From Clostridiales bacterium (GTDB lineage: Bacteria > Bacillota > Sulfobacillia > UBA995 > UBA9673), in assembly GCA_003541445.1 (NCBI GenBank), contig DPMO01000043.1:1-5943 (forward strand): a stretch of 5,943 bases of DNA, given 5' to 3'. The notes beneath the pieces were generated by a model. It saw only the letters and a program-made list of their open reading frames with translations. It was not told the origin of the DNA and did not search any database. Numbering within the stretch: position 1 is the stretch's first letter; each line of letters begins with the position of its first letter. The position numbers and the translations under genes were made by a program. Shown here piece by piece: positions 1 through 5,703 of this stretch.

Positions 1-4
1 GTGG

Positions 5-10
5 TAGAAT
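5..10 (+). promoter_or_regulatory. Possible -10 element upstream of mgtE
   Basis: The hexamer TAGAAT differs from the sigma-70 -10 consensus at one position and is an AT-rich island in very GC-rich sequence. It lies about 73 bases before the mgtE start, so transcription from it would include the small hairpin at 24-37. The matching -35 region would fall outside the window, so the pair cannot be tested here. One hexamer is weak evidence. Confidence 0.2.
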
Positions 11-23
11 GAGGGTTGTCCCG

Positions 24-37
24 TCTCCGTTCGGAGA
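24..37 (+). other. Small hairpin in the mgtE leader
   Basis: TCTCC at 24-28 pairs with GGAGA at 33-37 around a four-base loop GTTC. Past one mismatch, two more G-C pairs can form. The stem lies 45 bases before the mgtE start. No T-run follows it, so it does not look like a terminator. The visible leader (82 bases) is too short to hold a whole M-box magnesium riboswitch, and I recognise no conserved M-box segment in it. It may be a leader structure or chance in GC-rich DNA. Confidence 0.3.
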
Positions 38-82
38 GGGCGGGGAAGGCTAGTTCGAGGGGGGCATGCGAGGTGGGCGCCG

Positions 83-1411
83 GTGCTGACGGACACCCAG
101 GTCAAAGAGCTCATCTCCCAGCGGCGCTGGGCCGACATACGGCGGGCGCTCGTCGACGAGCCGCCCCCGCACCTGGCCGACCTGCTCTTCTCGCTCGAGA
201 CGCGCGAGATGGTGCTGGTGTTCCGCTGCCTCCCCCGCGAGGTGTCCTCGGAGGTCTTCGCCCTCCTCGGCAAGGGTGACCGGAACGCCCTGATCGAGGC
301 TCTCACCGACGAGGAGACGAGACATCTCCTGGCCGACCTCGACCCCGACGACAGGACCGACCTCCTCCAGGAACTTCCGGGCGAGGTCACCCAAAGGCTC
401 CTCAACCTCCTGAGCCCGGCCGACCTGAAGGAGGCCCGCCAGCTTCTGGGCTACCCCGAGGACAGTGTCGGTCGGCTCATGACCCCCGACTACGTGGCCG
501 TGAGGCCCGGGTGGACGGTGGCCCAGGCCCTCGACCATATCCGCCGGCGGGGCACCGACAGCGAGACCATCAACATCATCTACGTCACCGACGACCGCTG
601 GAAGCTTCTCGACGCCCTGGAACTCGGGGCGTTCATCCTGGCCGATCCCGACGCCGCCGTCAGGGACATCATGAAGGGCTCGTTCGTGGCCCTCTCGGCC
701 TTCGACGACCGGGAAGAGGCGGTCCGGGTGATGCAGCGCTACGACCTCTTCGTCCTCCCCGTGGTCGACTCGACCGGCGTCCTGGTGGGTATCGTCACCG
801 CCGACGACATCCTCGACGTGGCCCAGGAGGAGGCCACCGAGGACTTCCACCTGGTCGGCGCCGTCTCGCCGCTCCGGATGAGCTACCGCGAGGCCAGCGT
901 GAGCTTCCTCTTTCGGAGGAGGGCCGGATGGCTACTGGGCCTCATCCTGGTCAGCCTGGTCTCTTCGGGGGTCATCGCCGCCTTCGAGCGCGTCCTGGCC
1001 TCGGTCATCGCTCTGGCCTTCTTCATCCCGCTCCTCATGGGGAGCAGCGGCAACGCCGGTTCCCAGTCGGCGACGATGATGGTCAGGGCCCTGGCCACGG
1101 GTGACCTCAGGCCCGGGGAGTGGCGGGCGACCCTCCTCAAGGAACTGCTGGTCGGGGCCTCGCTCGGGCTGGTCATGGGCCTGGCCAGCGCGGTCGTGGG
1201 TCTTATCCGCGGCGGACCCGCCGTGGGACTCATCGTGGGCCTCACCATGTTCGCCGTCATCATCGTGGGGAACACGATGGGGGTTCTTCTTCCTTTCCTC
1301 CTCGTCCGGCTCCGGGTCGACCCGGCCGTGGCCTCGAGCCCGCTCATCACCTCCATGGCCGATGCCACCGGTCTCCTCATCTACTTCTCGGTGGCGACGT
1401 TGGTGCTCTGA
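83..1411 (+). CDS. mgtE: MgtE magnesium transporter/channel
   Basis: This is a complete 442-aa Mg2+-gated magnesium channel of the inner membrane, close to the usual family length of about 450. The order is classic. A helical, acidic MgtE N domain spans about residues 5-125 and includes LDPDDRTDLLQELP near 86-99. Two CBS domains follow at about 130-190 and 193-255, and a linking helix holds the acidic residues E249, E250, E253 and D254. A five-helix membrane domain covers about 282-442. The family signature GSSGNAGSQSAT (320-331) and the C-terminal ADATGLLIYF are present. Asp427 corresponds to the pore aspartate that binds Mg2+ in Thermus MgtE. In the family, Mg2+ bound between the cytosolic domains closes the pore when cellular Mg2+ is sufficient. 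The GTG start at 83 has GAGGTGG (70-76) six bases upstream, and the N domain begins right after it. The last 31 bp overlap the 3' end of the opposing SEC-C gene. The assignment is secure. Confidence 0.96.
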   Translation: MLTDTQVKELISQRRWADIRRALVDEPPPHLADLLFSLETREMVLVFRCLPREVSSEVFALLGKGDRNALIEALTDEETRHLLADLDPDDRTDLLQELPGEVTQRLLNLLSPADLKEARQLLGYPEDSVGRLMTPDYVAVRPGWTVAQALDHIRRRGTDSETINIIYVTDDRWKLLDALELGAFILADPDAAVRDIMKGSFVALSAFDDREEAVRVMQRYDLFVLPVVDSTGVLVGIVTADDILDVAQEEATEDFHLVGAVSPLRMSYREASVSFLFRRRAGWLLGLILVSLVSSGVIAAFERVLASVIALAFFIPLLMGSSGNAGSQSATMMVRALATGDLRPGEWRATLLKELLVGASLGLVMGLASAVVGLIRGGPAVGLIVGLTMFAVIIVGNTMGVLLPFLLVRLRVDPAVASSPLITSMADATGLLIYFSVATLVL

Positions 1412-2814
1412 GAGGCTATCACTCGCCTCACGTGCTCGGCCCCTGCCCTCTCGCCGGCCTTCTCGAGGGCGGCGGCGTACTCGGTGAGCTTGGCCTCGTC
1501 GAGCAGGTCCTCGTACCGGAGTTCGAACGGATGTCCCTGCGGCAGTCCGGTCGGAAGCTCCTCACATTCCATCAGGTCCAGCAGAGCGCGGGCGTAGAGG
1601 ATGTGATAGATGCGCCACTGGGCGGTGGTTAAGCACTGGGTCAGATTCATCGCCAACGCTTCGGCCGATTCCCGGAGGGAGACGGGGACATCTTCCCCCG
1701 TGGCGAACTCATAGACGGCCGGCACGGCCAGGCTGACCACCGGTTCCCAGTCCAGGTCTTCGGCCACGGCTGTCAGTCCCCGGGCCAGGTCCCGGTCCTC
1801 GACAGCTTCGAGGAGGGCTGCCAGGTCGGGCGGCCCGTCAGGGGAGCCGCCGGCGCCAGCGGAGTCCAGAGCGTCCAGGAGCCTCCTCTTGAGGTCTTCC
1901 ATGTGCTTGAGGATGAAGCGCAGCCCGCCCAGCACGGCCCACACCGGCAGGAAGAGCCTGAGGCGCCCTTCTCTCACCGCCTCGAGAGCTTCGGCCGTCT
2001 CCTCGCGAATCCAGTTGGACAGGTGCCGGTCCATGATCGGGTGCTCGGTGAGGACAGCCGCCAGTCCCTCCAGCCACTTCTCTTGGCCGCCGGCCTCGGT
2101 CTCCTTCTCCAGGGCCTCCAGCTTCTTCAGGGCTACGGCGAGGTCCTCAGCGGTGGCGTCGAAGACGGCCAACCAGAACGGGTTCTCTGACGGCGGGGAG
2201 CTGTCCGCCAGACACCATGCTCCCCACACGATGCCCGCCGCCTGGTCCGGTGTGGGTTCGCTCCGCAGAGCCGCGAGGAGGCGGAACGAGAAGTGCTCTG
2301 CGAGTTCGGGGCTCCAGAGGCGGCGGACCACCTCCGAGGCGACCTGCTCGACCTCTCCCGGCCTCTCGTCTCCCGGGGAGGGCACCGGCCCGGTTGCGGA
2401 GGTCTCTTCTCCTGGCCCCGCCTCCTCCCGCGCTTTGGCGGCCTCCCGCAGGAAGTCGTCAGGGTCGTAGCGCACCATCTTGAGCTCCGGGTGGCTCCTG
2501 AGGGCCTCGAGAAGATCGTCGTGGAGAGCGCCCACTCCGGTCTCGTCCGGGCCGCTGTCGCCGCCCAACGCATCCGCCAGCCTGGAGAGCGCCTCGATGG
2601 CCCTTTCCAGGGCAAGAGGTCTGTCTTCAGTGTCCCCCTCCAACCCTACCGCGGCCCCCAGCAGTTCCGAGACGGCCGATGTCTGGGCGGGGAACGGAAT
2701 CCTGACCGAACGCCTGATGGCAGCGTTGGCCTCTTCCACCCGCCCGAGACAGCATTTCTTGTACTTCCTGCCGCTCCCGCAAGGGCACGCCTCGTTCCGT
2801 TCGATGCGTAGCAA
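1381..2814 (-). CDS. SEC-C motif protein of unknown function
   Basis: This 477-aa protein begins almost at once with a SEC-C zinc-binding motif, CPCGSGRKYKKCC at residues 10-22, with metal ligands C10, C12, C21 and C22. This motif is found at the C-terminus of SecA and in many otherwise unrelated proteins, where it is thought to mediate protein or ribosome contacts. The rest is acidic and predominantly helical by its Leu/Ala/Glu pattern. A Pro/Gly/Glu-rich linker near 130-155 separates a short N-terminal part from a larger C-terminal domain of about 320 residues. I do not recognise that domain. No signal peptide or convincing membrane segment is visible. The start is TTG at 2812-2814, supported by GGGAGG (2823-2828) eight bases upstream and by the motif lying directly after it. 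It is the last gene of the leftward group, 105 bp past the dehydrogenase, and may be a separate unit. Its stop lies inside mgtE. The zinc motif is clear; the function is unknown. Confidence 0.85.
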   Translation of the reverse strand: MLRIERNEACPCGSGRKYKKCCLGRVEEANAAIRRSVRIPFPAQTSAVSELLGAAVGLEGDTEDRPLALERAIEALSRLADALGGDSGPDETGVGALHDDLLEALRSHPELKMVRYDPDDFLREAAKAREEAGPGEETSATGPVPSPGDERPGEVEQVASEVVRRLWSPELAEHFSFRLLAALRSEPTPDQAAGIVWGAWCLADSSPPSENPFWLAVFDATAEDLAVALKKLEALEKETEAGGQEKWLEGLAAVLTEHPIMDRHLSNWIREETAEALEAVREGRLRLFLPVWAVLGGLRFILKHMEDLKRRLLDALDSAGAGGSPDGPPDLAALLEAVEDRDLARGLTAVAEDLDWEPVVSLAVPAVYEFATGEDVPVSLRESAEALAMNLTQCLTTAQWRIYHILYARALLDLMECEELPTGLPQGHPFELRYEDLLDEAKLTEYAAALEKAGERAGAEHVRRVIASQSTNVATEK

Positions 2815-2822
2815 GTGATGAG

Positions 2823-2828
2823 CCTCCC
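2823..2828 (-). promoter_or_regulatory. Shine-Dalgarno supporting the TTG start
   Basis: On the minus strand, GGGAGG precedes the TTG codon at 2812-2814 by eight bases. No ATG or GTG in frame near it would keep the complete CPCGSG motif, so this site decides the start of the SEC-C gene. Confidence 0.7.
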
Positions 2829-2863
2829 TGTCCTCAGACCTCTTCCCAGGACACCAGGATTGC

Positions 2864-2897
2864 CGTCCGGCCGGGCCGGGGAGCCTCCCGCCGGACG
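2864..2897 (-). other. GC-rich hairpin between dehydrogenase and SEC-C genes
   Basis: CGTCCGGC (2864-2871) and GCCGGACG (2890-2897) form a perfect 8-bp inverted repeat with an 18-base spacer. Part of the spacer can pair further (GGG with CCC past a one-base bulge). It begins 23 bases after the dehydrogenase stop, where a terminator or an mRNA-stabilising structure would sit. No U-run follows on the minus strand (the next bases are GGCAATCC), so it is not a canonical intrinsic terminator. It could weaken read-through into the SEC-C gene or protect the 3' end of the operon mRNA. Confidence 0.45.
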
Positions 2898-2919
2898 ACC
2901 CGCGGGGCGGCGCAGCCCG

Positions 2920-4176
2920 CTACCCCTCCACCCTCTCCTCTATCACCATGTCCCGCCGGGCCAGCTCCTCGCGGAGCTCGGCGTAGCGGTCGGCGTCGGC
3001 GAAGACTCGCTCGAGCGGGGCCACGCCGGGTCCACCGAAGCGGCCCCGAAGGACCATCCCGATGATGATGGAGCACGTGTAGCCCGTGGTGCGGGCCATG
3101 GACGTCACCCGGGCCTCACGGTCGTAGAAGTCGATCATCTCGAAGGTCAGCCGCGCCGTCCGCCCCGCCTTACGCCCTTCGACCACCACGCGAAGGACCG
3201 AGAGGTCCCTCTCGTCCCCCTGCCGGAGGAGCGGCATGAGGACGGCCGCGGTCAGGCGCTGCGGCACGACCTCGACCCCGTCGACCAGGACCGGCTGCTG
3301 GGAGAGCAGGCCGCACTGGCGGAGGAAGAGGACCTTGTCCCGATGGCCGGGGTATCGCACGGTCTTCTCGCTGAGTTCCTGAAAGCCCATCCGAGGCCCC
3401 GTCCGGGCCAGGGTGCCCAGGCCGCAGGTGTAGAAGGCCTCGCAGCGGCCGACCGGTTCGGGGAACTCCACCTCCTCCAGGCCGTCGAGGGTGGAAACCA
3501 CGAGCGTTTTCCCGTCCCGGACGATGAGGGACGGGGCGACGTACAAGTCGAGTAGGGTCTCGATGGAGAAGACGAGGCGGTACCCGAGGGGCGGGCGGGG
3601 GTCCTGCGGGAGGCCGCCCACGTAGACCACCCCGCGGAGGGGCGGCTCCAGGCGCGAGGCCCCCTGGCCGGCCAGGGCGTTGGAAAGCCCCGGCGCCAGG
3701 CCGCACCCCGGGACGAGGATGACGCCGGCCCGGCGGGCCTCCTCGTCGTAGTCGAAGATGTCGAACCCCTCGGCCGAACCGGTGAGGTCGGTGAGGTCGC
3801 ACAGGTGGACGCCGGCCTCGAGCGCCGCCTCGGTCACCTCCCGGACCGCGGCCACGGGATAGGCCCCGGCGACCACGTCCACCCGGCGCATGGCCTCGAC
3901 GAGGGCCCGGCGGTCACGGAGGTCGAGGGCCATGCTTTCGCACCGGACCTCCGCGGGGGCGGCCGCGGCGTCCTCCTCCCGGCCGGCGGCCGCGCCGGCC
4001 CCTTGGCGGTCGGTCCCGGAGCGAACGGCGCACTCCTGCGCCGCCCGGGCCGCCTCCGCCGCCCGGGCCGGGTCTATGTCGGCCACGATCACATGGTCGG
4101 CGATGCGGTGCTTGACCAGGTCGCTGGCGATGGCCGGGCCCATCAGGCCCGCGCCCAGAACGAGAACCTTCGACAT
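2920..4176 (-). CDS. Lysine 6-dehydrogenase/saccharopine dehydrogenase-like oxidoreductase
   Basis: This is a 418-aa cytosolic NAD(P)-dependent oxidoreductase of the saccharopine dehydrogenase superfamily. Compared from memory, it resembles Geobacillus lysine 6-dehydrogenase, which oxidatively deaminates the epsilon-amine of lysine, along its whole length. A Rossmann domain opens with VLVLGAGLMG (G8, G10, G13). D33 at the end of strand 2 favours NAD. GVILVPGCGLAPGLSNALAG (151-170) and YVGGLPQDPRPPLGY (185-199) match the family, as do TVRYPGH (272-278) and TSMARTTGYT (358-367). The substrate is not certain. The usual DLGG-type segment reads DLTDLTGS (127-134), and the usual GG(T/L)STL segment reads CGLGTL (251-256). 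An Ala/Gly/charged insertion of roughly 30 residues (about 46-78) interrupts the Rossmann fold and is not in the Geobacillus enzyme as I recall it. The ATG start sits directly before the first strand, with AAGGGGA 10-12 bases upstream. The gene follows the methyltransferase by 69 bp, probably in one operon. Family is confident, exact reaction is not. Confidence 0.85.
   Translation of the reverse strand: MSKVLVLGAGLMGPAIASDLVKHRIADHVIVADIDPARAAEAARAAQECAVRSGTDRQGAGAAAGREEDAAAAPAEVRCESMALDLRDRRALVEAMRRVDVVAGAYPVAAVREVTEAALEAGVHLCDLTDLTGSAEGFDIFDYDEEARRAGVILVPGCGLAPGLSNALAGQGASRLEPPLRGVVYVGGLPQDPRPPLGYRLVFSIETLLDLYVAPSLIVRDGKTLVVSTLDGLEEVEFPEPVGRCEAFYTCGLGTLARTGPRMGFQELSEKTVRYPGHRDKVLFLRQCGLLSQQPVLVDGVEVVPQRLTAAVLMPLLRQGDERDLSVLRVVVEGRKAGRTARLTFEMIDFYDREARVTSMARTTGYTCSIIIGMVLRGRFGGPGVAPLERVFADADRYAELREELARRDMVIEERVEG
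3981..4000. repeat. GC-only inverted repeat inside the Rossmann-fold insertion
   Basis: GGCCGGC (3981-3987) and GCCGGCC (3994-4000) are 7-bp inverted arms with a six-base spacer. They lie in the part of the dehydrogenase gene that encodes the Ala/Gly-rich insertion. The whole 20 bases consist of G and C. This is consistent with a low-complexity expansion, but similar arms can occur by chance in such GC-rich DNA. Confidence 0.4.
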
Positions 4177-4219
4177 GTCCTCTAGTCCCCTTTCGTCGTC
4201 TTCGTCAGTGTGCTTCGGA

Positions 4220-4239
4220 GCACCCGGTCGTCGGGGTGC
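4220..4239 (-). other. Intercistronic hairpin between mttB-like and dehydrogenase genes
   Basis: GCACCC (4220-4225) pairs with GGGTGC (4234-4239) around an eight-base loop. It begins seven bases after the methyltransferase stop, in the 69-bp gap before the dehydrogenase start. No U-run follows on the minus strand. It may act in mRNA processing or stability between the cistrons, or be chance. Confidence 0.35.
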
Positions 4240-4245
4240 AGCGGC

Positions 4246-5703
4246 TCAGCCTTCCGCGGCTCCCACGAACGGCAGGGAGGGGCAGCCGCGGGTGTCCATC
4301 ACCCGGCGCATGGCCCGGTCCAGCTCCGCGGCCCGGTCGGGGTCAGGAGCGCGCGGGTCGTTCTTGAGGATGGCCTCGACCCTCTCGCGTGCCCGGGCTA
4401 GGATGTCGGTCCGGCCTTGCTCCTCCCAGGCCTTCCGGTCGAGGCGGTCGATGACCGGCCCCGGCAGGTGGAGTTCTGTCCGGAACCAGCGCCTGGTGTG
4501 GGCCTGGGCCAGATAGTCCCCGCCCGGCCCGAGGGCGGTGATGAGGTCCCGCGCCAGGGTGTCGGGCGAGACCTCGATGCCCCTGAGGAGCCGTCGGATG
4601 AGACCGCAGACCTCCGCGTCGACCACCAGCTTCTCCAGGCTCTGCGTGCCGACGAAGTCGAGGGCCCCGGCCCCGGCGATGATGTCGATCCGGGCCAGCG
4701 CGGCCACGGTGCCGCTGAGGGCGGTCTCGAGCCCGGCCTGGGCGTCGACGAGCTTGGAGTCGCTCAGGCCGGCGTAGGTGTGGGTGGGCAGACCGTAGTG
4801 CCGGCCCATCTGCGCGTAGGCGACGGTGATCATGGTCGCTTCCACGGCGCTCAGGGGGGCGGTGCCGTGGCGCATGTCGAACCCGACCGGAGCGCCGCCC
4901 CAGACGACGCGGGTTCCCGGGCGTACGGTCTGGGCGAGGACGATGCCGCTCAGGGTCTCGGCCGTGTGGACGACGACACTGCCGGCCAGGGTGACGGGGG
5001 TGGCCGCCCCCGGCATGGGCATGGAGACGAACTCGACCGGCAGGCCGGCGGCGGCGTCCATGATGTTGGCCGCGCTGATGGCCGTCCACTTCAGGGGCGG
5101 GGAGGGGCAGACGTCGAAGACCGCGCAGGGCCTGTCCTCCGTCCGCCCGCCGGTGACCGCGTCGAGGAGGGCCTTCATGTCCCAGAGGCCCTCTTCGCTG
5201 AAGGCGCCGGTCACGACCGGCTTGGGGGAGTTCCGGAGGACGAGGTAGAGCCGGTAGGAGTCGGCGAGCTCCTTGGGGGCCTCGTCGGCGACCACCTGGG
5301 TCGAGACCAGGTCTATCTCCGGCAGGGCGTCGGCCACCCTCGTGAGGCGGACCAGGTCCTCGGCCCGGGACGGCCGGGCCGCTGTGCCCTCCTGGCAGCG
5401 GACGGCGCAGGAGCTCGTGGCGAAGTGGACCTCCCGGGCGCCGAGGCGCAGGGCCTCACGGCCCTCGCGGTCGTAGAGGATGAAAGACGAGGGGCAGGCG
5501 GCCAGGGCCTCCTTGACCAGGCGCGGGGGAATCCTGACCCGGCCCGACGCGGCGTCCACCTCCGCCCCGCAGCCGGCGAGATGCTCGAGGGCCCGCGGGT
5601 GGTCGATAAAGACCCCGGTCTCCGAGAGCACGGCCAGGGCCGCGTTGTGGACGGCCTCTATCTCACTGTCGGACAAGAGTTCGAAGACCTGCGGCTCACC
5701 CAT
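4246..5703 (-). CDS. MttB-superfamily corrinoid methyltransferase, non-pyrrolysine type
   Basis: The protein is 485 aa, the usual length for the trimethylamine methyltransferase (MttB) superfamily, which folds as a TIM barrel. Such enzymes transfer a methyl group from a quaternary or tertiary amine to Co(I) of a partner corrinoid protein. Family landmarks include ELLSDSEIEAVHNAALAVL near the N-terminus (8-26), SMPMPGAATPVTLAGS (227-242), GLSDSKLVDAQAG (312-324), RRLLRGIEV (370-378) and LGPGGDYLAQAHTRRWFRTE (391-410). The frame is open throughout with no in-frame TAG, so no pyrrolysine is used. That places it with the non-Pyl homologues such as glycine betaine (MtgB), proline betaine (MtpB) or carnitine (MtcB) demethylases; its substrate cannot be read from sequence. 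I chose the ATG at 5701-5703, not the upstream ATGs at 5724 and 5778, because family homology starts just after it. GGGAGG and GGAAGG also lie 11 and 3 bases upstream. It overlaps the corrinoid gene's stop by 8 bp, indicating translational coupling. The family call is secure. Confidence 0.93.
   Translation of the reverse strand: MGEPQVFELLSDSEIEAVHNAALAVLSETGVFIDHPRALEHLAGCGAEVDAASGRVRIPPRLVKEALAACPSSFILYDREGREALRLGAREVHFATSSCAVRCQEGTAARPSRAEDLVRLTRVADALPEIDLVSTQVVADEAPKELADSYRLYLVLRNSPKPVVTGAFSEEGLWDMKALLDAVTGGRTEDRPCAVFDVCPSPPLKWTAISAANIMDAAAGLPVEFVSMPMPGAATPVTLAGSVVVHTAETLSGIVLAQTVRPGTRVVWGGAPVGFDMRHGTAPLSAVEATMITVAYAQMGRHYGLPTHTYAGLSDSKLVDAQAGLETALSGTVAALARIDIIAGAGALDFVGTQSLEKLVVDAEVCGLIRRLLRGIEVSPDTLARDLITALGPGGDYLAQAHTRRWFRTELHLPGPVIDRLDRKAWEEQGRTDILARARERVEAILKNDPRAPDPDRAAELDRAMRRVMDTRGCPSLPFVGAAEG

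Noticed and set aside
50..850. Minus-strand open frame of 266 codons opposite mgtE
   Set aside because: It has no recognisable motif and a composition biased to His/Gly/Val/Asp. It is the antisense shadow of a clear MgtE gene.
1445..1470. Inverted repeat GCCCTC/GAGGGC as a possible terminator for mgtE
   Set aside because: It has a 6-bp stem with a 14-base loop, no T-run follows, and it lies in SEC-C coding sequence made of repeated Ala/Glu/Gly codons, so it is likely incidental.
2815..3555. Plus-strand open frame of 246 codons opposite the dehydrogenase
   Set aside because: It is low-complexity and Pro/Gly/Arg-rich with no domain, and it covers the complement of conserved dehydrogenase motifs.
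4246..5703. Pyrrolysine-dependent trimethylamine methyltransferase
   Set aside because: There is no in-frame TAG anywhere in the coding sequence.
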